Positions 1 through 10,600 of a DNA stretch of 64,000 bases are shown here, in pieces. Both the position numbers and the translations under genes were made by a program. The notes under the pieces are model-generated. The model saw only the letters and a program-made list of their open reading frames with translations, was not told the origin of the DNA and did no database searches. Source of the stretch: Flavobacteriaceae bacterium MAR_2009_75 (lineage in GTDB: Bacteria; Bacteroidota; Bacteroidia; Flavobacteriales; Flavobacteriaceae); contig PHTZ01000001.1 of NCBI GenBank assembly GCA_002813285.1, positions 1,487,501-1,551,500 of the forward strand, in the 5' to 3' direction. Numbering within the stretch: the first letter of the stretch is position 1; every line of letters begins with the position of its first letter.

Positions 1-2703
1 GAAGAATAACCCTAGTTCTACGCCTTTATATGAAAATCTATTGGTCAAACCTCCATAATAATCTGGAGTGTCCGTACCTAAAATTTGTCTATCATCTGGA
101 TCTATTACGCCGTTTACATTAGTATCCTGAAGTTTAATTTCTCCAGGTACTTTTTGCTCCATAGCATTCGCTAGGTCTACCTCATTTGCCTGATAGATTC
201 CTATTTTCTTATAATCATAAAAAACTTGAATTGGCTCACCAATAAACCAAGAGTTACCCACATCATCTATTGGGTTTCCATTCTCATCTTTTAGAGCTAA
301 CTCTGTAATTTGCTCACGGTAACCAGCTATGTTAAAATCCAATTTCCAAGAAAAAGCTTCTGGATTATCAAAAATTTTGGTACTAACCGCAAATTCAAGA
401 CCTTGCGTACGCGTCGAGCCTATGTTCTGTAGTATACTTCCATACCCTGAAGTTGGAGGTAAACTTCTATCCAAAAGAATATCTTCCGTATTTGTACGGA
501 ACCAATCTACAGTACCACTTACGCGGCCATTGAAAAGTCCAAAATCCAATCCAACATCAACAGTTTTAGAAACCTCCCATCCTAAATTGGCGTTAGGTAT
601 TTCCGATAAGCCAAAACCAAGCACACCCTCTTCGCCATAAGCATAAGGAATTACTCCAAGCCTACCGGCTGTCTGGTATGGGTTAACTGAAGTATTACCG
701 ACCTCACCGTAAGAAGCCCTCAACATCAATTGTGAAACAGAACTGTCTTCTAAAAAGGCTTCTTCTGAAAGTCTCCAACCAACTGAACCTCCTGGGAAGT
801 AATTCCATTTATTTCCCTCAGCCAGTCTAGAAGAACCATCCGCCCTAAGAGAAGCTTGAAAGAGATACTTACCACCAATATCATAATTTAGACGCCCCAT
901 AAAGGAGGCCAATGTCCACTCAGTCAATCTCGAGGCTACGTTTCTATTGGCTGCAGATCCTAAATTATAGAATTTCTGTGACTCATAAGGAATTCCGGTG
1001 GTCTCCGCCTCGGCGATTTCCGTACGTGAACTCTGAACACTCTGCAACAAAGTAACTTTCAAATTTTGATCGGAAAAAAGCTCCTTATCGTAAGTCAGAA
1101 TGTTTTCAATCGTATAGGCATAGTTATCTGAGTGAGTAACGGTAGCATCTCCTGGTCCTCCACGGTTATCATTGGTCAAACTACCTCTAAACTGACCTCT
1201 TCTACCCAAGCGAATATCGGGGCCAAAAAGAGTCTTCCATTGCAAACCATCGGTTATGTTAATATCCAAAGCTATTGGCGCAAAGATGCGCGTCCATTTT
1301 CTTTCATCAATATAGGCACCGTCAACCAATTCATTTAAAGGATTGGTACGAATACCATCATTGGTTGGTAAAAACCTCAACTCTCCATCTGCATCATAGG
1401 GGACACCTAGCGGGTTGTTGGCCAAGGCTTCACCCATTGTAGCATTGGAGCCCCAGTTTTGAATGGAATGTGAAATTAAAAACGAGGCACTTATCTTAAA
1501 GATATCATTGATTTTATGATCCAAATTCAACCTGCCAGAAAAACGTTCGTAATCTTGATTACTAATTATACCTTGTTCTTTAAAATAACCAACGGAAGAA
1601 TTAAAATTAGTATTCTCGGATCCACCGCTCACTCCGACTTGATGATTGGTCTGGTAACCAGAGCCCAAAACCAAATCAAGATAATCCGTTGACCTACCTT
1701 GCTCCAATGATTCTAACTCTATAGGATCAAAGAACACCTCACTATCAGCAGGTATAGTACCGTTCCAATTAGGATCTGCATCGGTAGCACCCGTTCTTCT
1801 TGCCTCCCTTTTCATAGCCGCATATTCTTCACCGTTCATCATATCTACAAGACGTGATGCAGAAGTAATACCGTACTGGCTACTATACTTGACCTGCGTT
1901 TTCCCAACTCTCCCGCGGTTGGTGGTGACTAAAATAACACCGTTCGCACCACGGGATCCATATACAGCCGTAGCAGCCGCATCTTTAAGAATCTGCATAG
2001 AGGCAATATCTTGCGGGTTAATATCAGACATCGATTCAGAACCATCGATTAAAGGAATACCATCGACAACATATAAAGGATCGTTCGAAGCGGTTACGGA
2101 TCTTCTACCTCTAATTCGAACGGTAGAGGTTTGACCGGGTCTACCACCCCCAGCTTGAATATCTACCCCTGAAATCTGCCCCTTAACGGCATCAATGGAA
2201 CTTGAGGTCTGTACGATACCTATTTGCTCTGCATCAACAGAGGCAATTGCCGCGGTTACTTCACCCTTTTTCTGGGTACCGTAACCTACAACTACCACCT
2301 CATCTAAAAGAGCAGAATCTTCTTCTAGAGTAATCGATAGGTTTGATTGATTGTTAATAGCTACTTCTTTCGTTTTATAACCGATATAGCTCACCCCTAA
2401 AGCGGCCGAACCTTCGGCAGCAATAGAAAAATTACCGTCGAAATCGGTTGTGGTACCACGAGTAGTACCCTTTACAATAACGCTTGCACCTGCTAACGGA
2501 ACTCCGTTAGTATCAGTTACCGTACCCGTGACCGTCGCTTGGTCAGGTACCTCATTTGTAAAAGCATTAAGATCAGCAACTGCGTAATCGTTTGCATGAC
2601 CGGAAATAATGGGAACAACAAGTAAAACAGTGAATAAAGCCCTGAAAATCAGATTAGAGAGCGCATCACAACTTGTACCCACTATACGTGTAGTGATTTT
2701 CAT
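1..2703 (-). CDS. SusC/RagA-type TonB-dependent outer-membrane receptor, C-terminus cut by window edge
   Basis: Reading from the ATG at 2703 the frame stays open to base 1, giving 901 codons with no stop, so the C-terminus and probably a following SusD lie outside the window. After a signal peptide there is a carboxypeptidase-D-like domain (about residues 50-130, with the GTTRGTTTDFDGNFS signature), the SusC hallmark DEVVVVGYGTQKK, a plug domain (KGQISGVDIQAGGGRPG, VRIRGRRS, VYGSRGANGVILVTT) and barrel strands. There is no STN domain in front, unlike the receptor at 7662, so it is not expected to signal through an anti-sigma factor. In this family the protein imports oligosaccharides or peptides with TonB energy. 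The substrate cannot be told from the sequence. A LacI-type operator sits in the upstream gap. Confidence 0.95.
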   Translation of the reverse strand, partial: MKITTRIVGTSCDALSNLIFRALFTVLLVVPIISGHANDYAVADLNAFTNEVPDQATVTGTVTDTNGVPLAGASVIVKGTTRGTTTDFDGNFSIAAEGSAALGVSYIGYKTKEVAINNQSNLSITLEEDSALLDEVVVVGYGTQKKGEVTAAIASVDAEQIGIVQTSSSIDAVKGQISGVDIQAGGGRPGQTSTVRIRGRRSVTASNDPLYVVDGIPLIDGSESMSDINPQDIASMQILKDAAATAVYGSRGANGVILVTTNRGRVGKTQVKYSSQYGITSASRLVDMMNGEEYAAMKREARRTGATDADPNWNGTIPADSEVFFDPIELESLEQGRSTDYLDLVLGSGYQTNHQVGVSGGSENTNFNSSVGYFKEQGIISNQDYERFSGRLNLDHKINDIFKISASFLISHSIQNWGSNATMGEALANNPLGVPYDADGELRFLPTNDGIRTNPLNELVDGAYIDERKWTRIFAPIALDINITDGLQWKTLFGPDIRLGRRGQFRGSLTNDNRGGPGDATVTHSDNYAYTIENILTYDKELFSDQNLKVTLLQSVQSSRTEIAEAETTGIPYESQKFYNLGSAANRNVASRLTEWTLASFMGRLNYDIGGKYLFQASLRADGSSRLAEGNKWNYFPGGSVGWRLSEEAFLEDSSVSQLMLRASYGEVGNTSVNPYQTAGRLGVIPYAYGEEGVLGFGLSEIPNANLGWEVSKTVDVGLDFGLFNGRVSGTVDWFRTNTEDILLDRSLPPTSGYGSILQNIGSTRTQGLEFAVSTKIFDNPEAFSWKLDFNIAGYREQITELALKDENGNPIDDVGNSWFIGEPIQVFYDYKKIGIYQANEVDLANAMEQKVPGEIKLQDTNVNGVIDPDDRQILGTDTPDYYGGLTNRFSYKGVELGLFF

Positions 2704-3178
2704 GTTGTAGTTAGTTAAAATGTTAGTTACTTAAAATTTAGATTGGGAAGAGTTTAATCGCCAATAAATGACGAAATCGATTTAGTTTAGATCATCTCAT
2801 AGACTCATTTTTTTAGTTCTTAGAATTTGTTTTTATTCTGGTTGCCTCAGAAATAACTTAAAGCAAGTAGTGTTAAAATCACACTCGCTTCTAACGAAAA
2901 TAGGTTTACGTTTTCATTTACACAAATAAAAGTTAAAAAATATAAGTCCTAAATTATCAACTCTCCACCCTATCTTTTCAAATATTGTCACATCAATAAT
3001 TATTCACCTAAAAGCCATGTTCTATTTGGATTTTACCAAAACTCAAAAATTAGACTTGATTTTTTTTTCAATAGAAAAATTGCAAACAGCCGACCAGTAG
3101 GGGCATATGAGAGGACGATGAAAAACATGTTAAAGAAAATATAAATCTTACCAGCTGTACTTGCAGGTTAACATATCG

Positions 3179-3192
3179 TGCAACCGATTACA
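3179..3192. promoter_or_regulatory. LacI-family operator-like palindrome
   Basis: TGCAACCGATTACA fits the pattern TGNAANCGNTTNCA, with the central CG typical of LacI/GalR operators; 10 of 14 positions are symmetric. It lies about 475 bp upstream of the SusC start. No LacI-type regulator gene is in the window, so the pairing is inferred. Confidence 0.45.
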
Positions 3193-3215
3193 TTTTTAAT
3201 TTTCAATTGTAACAA

Positions 3216-3229
3216 AAAACAATTGTTTT
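3216..3229. repeat. 14-bp perfect palindrome upstream of the SusC gene
   Basis: AAAACAATTGTTTT is a perfect palindrome 23 bp beyond the LacI-type site. It may be a second protein-binding site or part of an AT-rich promoter region; by itself it is weak evidence. Confidence 0.3.
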
Positions 3230-3289
3230 GTGGAGGTCAAAAAAAAATTAAAAAGCGGCTGGTAAATAAGAATTATCTCGTTAATTCTT

Positions 3290-3868
3290 TTATTTCTTTT
3301 GAACCAAACCTTTGGTGAACTCATTCAAAGTTTCAACCTTTTGCTCAAAATCACCTTTGATTGTCTTACGATATTCGTTCAAATTCTTGACCAGGTCATC
3401 TATATTCTCAGGAATGACATCTTCAAAAAATTGACGAAGACGTTTCGCGGTAGTAGGTGATTTTCCATTGGTTGAAATTGCGATTTTAACATTGCCTTTC
3501 GTCACTATACCCCCCATGTAAAAATCACATAAGGGCGGGTTGTCGGCCACATTAACCAAAATACTTCTAGTTCTACAATCATTATAAACAAGTTCATTCA
3601 CCTCTGACCTATCAGTTGTAGCAATTACAATATGCTTTTTATCCAAATAAGAGCTATCATAAGAAGCCCTATGCATTACAATATCATATTCATTCGCTAA
3701 AGCAATAGTGTCTTCCCTATACATCGGTGCTACCATATCCACTTTGGCATTAGGGCTCGATTTCAATAAAAAAGTCAACTTCTCTAATGCGACATTGCCG
3801 CCCCCGACAATCAATACCTTAAGTTCTGAAACTTTTAAAAAAACGGGGTATAGTTCGTTACGCTCCAT
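3290..3868 (-). CDS. Precorrin-2 dehydrogenase / sirohydrochlorin ferrochelatase (Met8/CysG N-terminal type)
   Basis: This 192-residue protein matches the stand-alone dehydrogenase half of siroheme synthase. The NAD-binding glycine motif GGGNVALEK is at residues 22-30, and the conserved downstream blocks NVADNPPLCDFYMGG and STNGKSPTTAKRLRQ are present. The family oxidises precorrin-2 to sirohydrochlorin with NAD+ and may insert iron to give siroheme, the cofactor of sulfite and nitrite reductases. The SAM methyltransferase domain of full CysG is absent, so precorrin-2 must be made by another gene, and none of that pathway lies nearby. The ATG start at 3868 is followed directly by a hydrophilic leader. 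It acts in the cytoplasm. Confidence 0.9.
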   Translation of the reverse strand: MERNELYPVFLKVSELKVLIVGGGNVALEKLTFLLKSSPNAKVDMVAPMYREDTIALANEYDIVMHRASYDSSYLDKKHIVIATTDRSEVNELVYNDCRTRSILVNVADNPPLCDFYMGGIVTKGNVKIAISTNGKSPTTAKRLRQFFEDVIPENIDDLVKNLNEYRKTIKGDFEQKVETLNEFTKGLVQKK

Positions 3869-4032
3869 AGCATTCTAATTTTTCTAGAATGTAAGTTACG
3901 ATACATAACTGAAAACCCTTTAAAAATCCTAATAAAGACTTTCTATTGTCTCTATTTGTAACAATAATATTTGCATTTTGAGCTCAATTGCACTTTATTT
4001 GATGAAACAACACTACAACTCACTCAACTATT

Positions 4033-5646
4033 ATGAAAAAAATTCAGATCTTTCTGTACCTTCAGCTATTTCTCCTCTCCACGAGCATTAGTGCACAAGA
4101 GCTTATTACTGGCAAAAATATCGCCGTGACCAATACTGAATCAGGAAAAGTTAGAGGTTATATTCATGATGGAACATTTATATACAAGGGCATACCCTAT
4201 GCAAAAGCTAATCGGTTTGAGGCTGCTACCAAACCAGATTCTTGGGAAGGCATTAGAAGTTCGACTACTTACGGCCCTGTTGCGCCTTTGATGTCGCCCA
4301 CAACCTCAGTAAACGATGAACCCGAGTTTGTCTTCGACCATGATTGGGGCTACCCTAATGAAGATTGCTTACGAATCAACATATGGACACCCCAAATCGA
4401 CAATAATAAAAAACGCCCCGTTCTGTTTTGGATTCATGGAGGTGGTTTCACTGCTGGATCTAGTCAGGAGCTGCCCTCATACGATGGTGAAAATTTGAGC
4501 AAACGAGGTGATGTTGTTGTTGTATCTATTAATCATCGACTGAACGTTCTGGGATTCTTAGACCTTTCCGCCTACGGAGATAAATTTAAACATTCGGCCA
4601 ATAACAGCATTTTAGATATGGTGGCCGCCTTGAATTGGGTAAAAGAGAATATCGAAAATTTCGGCGGAGACCCCAACAACGTAACTATTTTCGGCCAGTC
4701 TGGTGGTGGTGCTAAAGTCAATACTTTAATGGCAATGCCAAAAGCCAAAGGGTTATTTCACAAGGCCGTGAACCAAAGCGGCTCGTTCAGAACCAACATC
4801 TTAGATAAGGAAGAAACACAGGCTATCGGGGCAGAAGTTCTATCTATACTAGACCTTAACACTGACCAAGTAGACAGTCTGCAAACCATACCTTTTGAAC
4901 AACTTAGCAAGGCTGGTACACAAGCCTTAAAAAATGTGGCTGAAAAAATGAAGGCGGAAGGTAAACCTGCTATTGGCTTCGGACTTAATTGGGGGCCGAG
5001 TAGAGATGGTATCGACCTGCCCTATTCGCTATTTTCTCCAGAAGCTTTTGAGTTATCGATAGATATTCCTCTTTTATTGGGCACCACTAAGAATGAATTT
5101 GCACCATTTGCCAATATGAGGTTTGTTGATGCCTCGGATGAAGAAATTATGGCACACATAAAAAAAGAATGGAAAGATAAATCGGATGATTATATCAAAG
5201 CTGTAAAAAAGGCATATCCTGATGATACAGAAGCAAAAGATTTATTGGATGTAGATACCATGTTTAGACCTGGGGCCGTAGTTCAGGCCAATGGAAAATC
5301 AGCATTGAAAAATGGTGCCCCCGTTTATATGTATTTGTTTACTTGGCAATCGCCTGTATTTAACGGCAAATACAAATCACTTCATTGCATGGAACTACCT
5401 TTCGTATTCGATAATATTGAAAGGGCCAAGAATATGACCGGTGGAGGAGATGCCGCTCATCGACTTGCTGAAAAAATGAGCCTAGCGTGGATCAACTTTG
5501 CAAAAACTGGTGACCCTAACCACTCAGGCCTACCAAAATGGCCTAGATATAACAGCCAAAACACGGCAACTATGCACTTTGATACAATCTCTGAGGTCAA
5601 ACCTCAATTAGATAAGGAATTGTTCAAATTATTTGAGCAAAAGTGA
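4033..5646 (+). CDS. Secreted type-B carboxylesterase
   Basis: A 537-residue alpha/beta-hydrolase with a signal peptide (residues 1-21). The catalytic triad can be read directly: Ser223 in FGQSGGG, Glu355 in TTKNEFAPF and His451 in LHCMELPFVF. The oxyanion-hole motif WIHGGGF is at 133-139 and the family signature EDCLRINIW at 110-118. The family hydrolyses carboxylic esters; here the enzyme is exported to the periplasm or surface. It stands alone, convergent with the sigma-factor gene, about 160 bp from the divergent siroheme gene. A role in removing acyl groups from plant or algal substrates is possible but unproven. Confidence 0.9.
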   Translation: MKKIQIFLYLQLFLLSTSISAQELITGKNIAVTNTESGKVRGYIHDGTFIYKGIPYAKANRFEAATKPDSWEGIRSSTTYGPVAPLMSPTTSVNDEPEFVFDHDWGYPNEDCLRINIWTPQIDNNKKRPVLFWIHGGGFTAGSSQELPSYDGENLSKRGDVVVVSINHRLNVLGFLDLSAYGDKFKHSANNSILDMVAALNWVKENIENFGGDPNNVTIFGQSGGGAKVNTLMAMPKAKGLFHKAVNQSGSFRTNILDKEETQAIGAEVLSILDLNTDQVDSLQTIPFEQLSKAGTQALKNVAEKMKAEGKPAIGFGLNWGPSRDGIDLPYSLFSPEAFELSIDIPLLLGTTKNEFAPFANMRFVDASDEEIMAHIKKEWKDKSDDYIKAVKKAYPDDTEAKDLLDVDTMFRPGAVVQANGKSALKNGAPVYMYLFTWQSPVFNGKYKSLHCMELPFVFDNIERAKNMTGGGDAAHRLAEKMSLAWINFAKTGDPNHSGLPKWPRYNSQNTATMHFDTISEVKPQLDKELFKLFEQK

Positions 5647-5723
5647 TGATCTATGACCAAGTTCAGGATAAAAGGTTCTGAAAATTATTTAATAAGTACG
5701 ATTTGAACTTCTCAAAAGAACTA

Positions 5724-6266
5724 CTACATAAAATGTACGGGAGAAGAAAGCATTAAAAAATATAACATATCGGGCTTAGCTTCAGACCTTAGAAACCTAT
5801 AAGCTCTCTTCATTTGCGTTTTAACGGTATTCACTGAAATACCATTGTTTTCTGCTATTTCGGCATAACTCTGCCCGTAAATCACGTATGAAATAAATAT
5901 ATTTCTGCGATTTTCAGGCAGTTTTGTCAATAACTCTTGTAACTTCTTTCTATTTCCGGTCTTTTCGAAAGGCTTCAACTCATAAGAATCTTTATAGCCT
6001 AATTCTTTTATAAGAGACTCTTCCTTTTTGTTTTCTCTCAAATATTGAATACTTAAATTCTTTATGGCCTTTACGGCGTAAGCCTTAAACGATGTAGAAA
6101 TTCTAATAGAGTTCCGTCTTTCCCAAAATGAAATAAAAAAGTCTTGAACCACATCTTTGGCTACTTCGTGGTCTTTAACAATAGTCAAAGACACTAAGCA
6201 CAAATAAGTGTGATTGTCTTTAAAAAATAACTCTAATTCGTCTACATCTAAGGGTCGTGACTGCAT
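5724..6266 (-). CDS. ECF RNA polymerase sigma-70 factor (Bacteroidota FecI-like)
   Basis: A 180-residue ECF sigma factor. Region 2 (about residues 20-85) contains the core-binding DVVQDFFISFWERR segment. Region 4 (about 115-165) carries the helix-turn-helix, with SYAEIAENNGISVNTVKTQ. Length and order match sigma factors that partner FecR-type anti-sigma proteins and SusC receptors. The presumed partner FecR starts 181 bp away on the opposite strand, so the pair is divergent instead of sharing one operon. It would direct transcription of the SusC/SusD locus when the receptor senses substrate. Confidence 0.92.
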   Translation of the reverse strand: MQSRPLDVDELELFFKDNHTYLCLVSLTIVKDHEVAKDVVQDFFISFWERRNSIRISTSFKAYAVKAIKNLSIQYLRENKKEESLIKELGYKDSYELKPFEKTGNRKKLQELLTKLPENRRNIFISYVIYGQSYAEIAENNGISVNTVKTQMKRAYRFLRSEAKPDMLYFLMLSSPVHFM

Positions 6267-6385
6267 TTTCTCTGGAACTTGAAGTACTCGAACTTAATAA
6301 AAAATTCAAGGATATTCGTCTTTCTTTATTCAATAGTATTCATTTTCGCGCATCTAGAGAAGGTTTAAAAAGTTTTTTGTTAAAA

Positions 6386-6397
6386 AGATAAATATCT
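6386..6397. repeat. Short inverted repeat in the sigma/FecR intergenic region
   Basis: AGATA-AA-TATCT lies 50 bp before the FecR start in the 181-bp divergent spacer. It could be a regulator site for either gene; no clear ECF-type promoter was recognised. Low certainty. Confidence 0.25.
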
Positions 6398-6447
6398 GTC
6401 ACCCTAATTTAGAATTTCAACAACATTATAAAAACAAACCATAGCAA

Positions 6448-7587
6448 ATGGCAAACAGCGAAAAATTTAAGCTGGCTTTAAAGCACATCAAGAAAACAGG
6501 TAAACTCGATACTCAAAACTTGAAAAACCTGTCTAATGATGAGAAACAGATAATATACACGCTATACAACAAAGGTTTGTTGGACGAGTCATCAAGATTG
6601 ATCGAGAGTCTAGATTCTGATAAGGATTGGAATGCTATAAAAAAAGAATTGCCGGCTAGTGAAAAGCAGGTTATGCCTATTTGGAAATCTGTTTTAAAGT
6701 ATGCAGCAATTTTTGTCGGATTAGCGACTACTTTCTTTTTGATTCAACAGGAAGAGAATCTAGCTGAACCTGCCCCTCTATTTGAAAAAGCTATTACCCT
6801 TAAAATAGGTGAGAAGAGTTTAAAGGTCATAAATGAAAACGATAGCCAAAATATCATTTCTTCTAATGGTGAAGTTATCGGAACACAAAAGGGCAACACA
6901 TTAAGTTATAATACCAACTCTAAAATAGATGAGTTAACCTATAATGAACTTGAAGTGCCTCTCGGTAAAATTTTTAATGTTGAACTATCAGATGGTACAT
7001 TGGTTCATTTAAATTCAGGAACTAAAATTAAATACCCCATTAAGTTTCTTCAAGGTGACAATAGAGAAGTGTTCATTCAGGGCGAAGCATATTTCAAGGT
7101 AGCAAAAGACACCCGCCACCCCTTTATCGTCAATGCAGATGCAGTTGCAGTCGAAGTTTTGGGAACGGAATTCAATATAACTTCCTATCCTGAAGATCAT
7201 GTAATCAAAACTGTTTTAGTCGAAGGTTCTGTAGATATGACAAACAGCTATGCACCGAACGAAAACACTATTCTCAAACCTGGCAACAAAGGCAGTTGGC
7301 ACAAAGTAAACCGCAAAACCAAAATTGAAGAAGTTGATGTTGAAATGTACACAGGCTGGATTACCGGAGAGTTAATATTCAGAAATTTATCCTTCGAAGA
7401 AATATCGACAAAGCTAGAGCGTAGATACAATATTATTATAGAGAACAACAATGCTCAACTCGCCTCTAAAATCTTGACCGCTAGGTTTAATGTCAATGTG
7501 GAAAACATTGAAGATATTTTAAAATCTCTAAAACAAATTACACCCTTTAATTATCAAATTATTGATAGAAAAATTTTAATCGATTAA
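6448..7587 (+). CDS. FecR-type anti-sigma factor
   Basis: A 379-residue protein in the usual FecR order: a cytoplasmic sigma-binding region (about 1-75), a single membrane segment (about 80-100, YAAIFVGLATTFFLI), a periplasmic FecR domain (about 165-265, with LEVPLGKIFNVELSDGT and GEAYFKVAKD) and a C-terminal DUF4974 domain (about 305-379) that contacts the receptor's STN domain. In this family it holds the ECF sigma factor inactive until the receptor signals. It precedes the STN-containing SusC by 74 bp, which supports a receptor/anti-sigma/sigma relay. Confidence 0.92.
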   Translation: MANSEKFKLALKHIKKTGKLDTQNLKNLSNDEKQIIYTLYNKGLLDESSRLIESLDSDKDWNAIKKELPASEKQVMPIWKSVLKYAAIFVGLATTFFLIQQEENLAEPAPLFEKAITLKIGEKSLKVINENDSQNIISSNGEVIGTQKGNTLSYNTNSKIDELTYNELEVPLGKIFNVELSDGTLVHLNSGTKIKYPIKFLQGDNREVFIQGEAYFKVAKDTRHPFIVNADAVAVEVLGTEFNITSYPEDHVIKTVLVEGSVDMTNSYAPNENTILKPGNKGSWHKVNRKTKIEEVDVEMYTGWITGELIFRNLSFEEISTKLERRYNIIIENNNAQLASKILTARFNVNVENIEDILKSLKQITPFNYQIIDRKILID

Positions 7588-7661
7588 TAACCTCTAAAAA
7601 TCTGTTGCCTATGAGATAAAGCATTCACTAGGTCGTCTTACACACTAACCGGCCAATATTT

Positions 7662-10600
7662 ATGAGAAAACTAAATAACCTAAACAAACTAACAATGAGA
7701 AAAAACCTTCTGAACCAATCGCTAACTCGGTTCTCCTTCAAATTCTCAGTAAAATTGATACTTTCAATTCTATTGACCCTAACCCCATTATATGAGGCAA
7801 GTGCAAACTCTTACAGTCAAAATACCGATTTAAGTCTCGATTTTGATGATGTAACCATACGAGAAGTCTTTAATGAAATAGAAGCTACCACAGAATTTAG
7901 GTTCATGTACGAAAGTGGTCAAATCGACCTTCAAAGAAAAATTACTATTCATGTTGAGAAAATAAAAATTGACCAGGTGCTAAACCATTTATTCGGTGGC
8001 ACCAACATCAAATATCGTACGGTCAATCGGCAGGTTATCTTGACAAAAAACAAAGAGGTACCTGAACCAAGCGAATCAGGTGCAATTATTAATAAGACAC
8101 CTATCAAAAACAAAGTACAGCAAGAAGTCACGGGTATAGTTCTAGATATGGATGGCCAACCCCTACCTGGAGCCAATATTCTTGAGAAAGGAACTACGAA
8201 TGGTACACAGACCGACTTTGATGGAAACTTTACGATTTCTGTGGGCGATGATGCCATATTAGTGTTTTCATACATTGGTTTTTCAACCAAAGAAGTACCG
8301 GTCGATGGGCAAACCAATCTTTCCGTTAGTATGTCGGAGAATGCTGCCAGTCTCGAAGAAGTAGTATTGGTCGGTTATGGAACTCAAAGCAGGGCCAAAG
8401 TTACAGGAGCGATCAGTTCCGTTGACGGAGAAGGACTGACACAGCGACCTGTTACCAGTGCCGCCACAGCATTACAAGGTCAGTCGCCAGGTCTTACCAT
8501 TCAAAACAATGGTGGTGCTCCAGGTGTCGAAGATGTAGGCATCAGAATAAGGGGTATCGGAACTCTGAACAATTCAAATCCATTGGTATTGATAGATGGT
8601 ATCGAACAATCGCTTAGTTCGGTAGAACCCCAAAACATCGAATCCATATCTATTTTAAAAGATGCGGCCTCGGCTGCAATTTATGGGTCTAGGGCCGCAA
8701 ATGGTGTAATTCTAGTAACTACAAAAAGAGGAGCTTCTAAGGGTACTACCTTAACCTACGATGCCTTTGTAGGTGTTCAAAACCCAAGTTTTTTTCCTGA
8801 GAAAGCCGACACCGAGTCGTGGTTAAGGCTAGAGAATGAAGCCCAAGTAAATGCAGGTGGTACGCCTACATATTCTGAAGAGTATATTCAAAATGCAGTT
8901 GCGGGTACGAACCCGTACGAATTTCCATGGGCCAATTGGGAAGATGGCATATTCAACGAAAGTGCCCTAATGCAACAGCATGCCTTTTCAATTTCAAGTG
9001 GTGGCGAGAGAGGTAAAATATTCGCCTCGTTGAATTATAATGATTCCGATGGTATTCTTCAAAATTTCAATAACAAAAGAACCACCATGCTCATCAACGC
9101 TGATATGTATGCCAGCGATAAATTAACTTTTAAAATGGGCCTTATGTACAGAAATGGTAATTTCTCTGGCCCGGGCCATGCTATAAATTCATCAGGTGTT
9201 GCAGGTCAACAAATAGTACAAGGTCTTCTTCATATCAATCGTAACGTCGTAATGGCGTACCCAGATGGCACTTATGATTTGGTATCAGGGTATTGGAACC
9301 CACATGCGATGGCCAATGAAGGAGAAACAAGCATGATTTCCGATGATGTTGTTGCCCAAGGCGGTTTCGAGTATCAGGTGACCGAAGATCTCTCATTACA
9401 AGGTAATGTCACCTATAAATTAGATAACGAATCGACCTCTCGGTTTATGAACAGTTTAGCTGGTATGACCAATTATGTAACTGGCGACCCGGTTGCGGTA
9501 TCGGGTTGGTTTGCCACAAACGAACTAACAGAAACCAAAAATACTACTAGAGAACTTAGTCAAAGGTTATACCTTAACTACTCCAAAAGATTTGATGTTC
9601 ACGACGTCGAAGCATTGGTGGGTTACGAAGAAATTCATAACAAGTTCAAGAATGTTAGTGCAAGCCGACAAAACTTTTTCAATAATGACTTAAGAGACTT
9701 GAATGCAGGTGCCGTAGACAATCAAAATATCAGCGGCTACAATCAAGAGTGGAGGTTACGCTCATTTTTTGGCCGATTAAATTATTCTTTTGATGATAAA
9801 TATTTGATTCAGGGCAACCTTAGGTATGATGGATCTTCAAGATTTGGCGATGGCAACAGATGGGGGCTCTTCCCGTCGATTTCCGCTGGATGGAATTTAA
9901 CCAATGAAGAATTTATGCAAAATCTGGTAGAAGATTCTTTTGTGAGCGGCATTAAACTGAGAGCCTCTTGGGGTCAACTCGGTAACCAAAATATCGGTCT
10001 AAACCGATTCAGTAGCACCTACAACTTAGATCAAGGTTATCAATTTGGTGGTAACGTGGTTTCTGGTTCGGCCATTCGAAATGCGGGAAATCCGAATATT
10101 ACCTGGGAAACCTCCACCATGACCAACCTAGGTCTTGATGCAACATTTTTGAATAATAGACTCTCATTGGTAGCCGAATACTTCTGGAAGTATACCGATG
10201 ATATTCTACTTGATCTACCTATATCATCTACGATCGGTGTTAACCCTCCGGTACAAAATGCCGCCGCCGTTTCGAACAACGGCTATGAAATAGGAATTAA
10301 CTACCAAGGAGCTTATAAACCAGAAGATGGGTTCAACTATTCGATAGGTCTGAATTTTACAGATGTAATCAATAAAATTGAAGACTTGAATGGTGCCGGT
10401 CCGTTTTTTCCTGACAATTTTTCAATCTGGACAGAGGGTCATTCTATCAACACTTTACGAGGTCTTACCTCTCCCGGCCTATATAGAAGCAATGAAGATT
10501 TGGCCGAATACCCAGCTACCATACACCCAAGTGTAGGTATCGGAGACATTATTTATGAGGATGTAAACGGCGACGGTCAAATCACACAATCTATCGCCCC

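Larger units (their letters stand above)
2704..3289. other. 586-bp gap without a gene: regulatory region of the SusC gene
   Basis: No credible coding frame is present. The gap lies between two minus-strand genes and is AT-rich. It holds a LacI-type operator-like palindrome (3179-3192), a 14-bp perfect palindrome (3216-3229), an 8-bp inverted repeat TTACCAGC / GCTGGTAA at 3148-3155 and 3258-3265, and an AT hairpin next to the upstream stop codon (arms 3268-3275 and 3282-3289). A long leader before susC-like genes is common in Bacteroidota. I could not fix a convincing -7 box. Confidence 0.6.

Noticed and set aside
329-2134. Plus-strand frames of 68-103 residues inside the first SusC gene
   Set aside because: They lie antisense to a continuous, motif-bearing minus-strand coding frame and show no family features.
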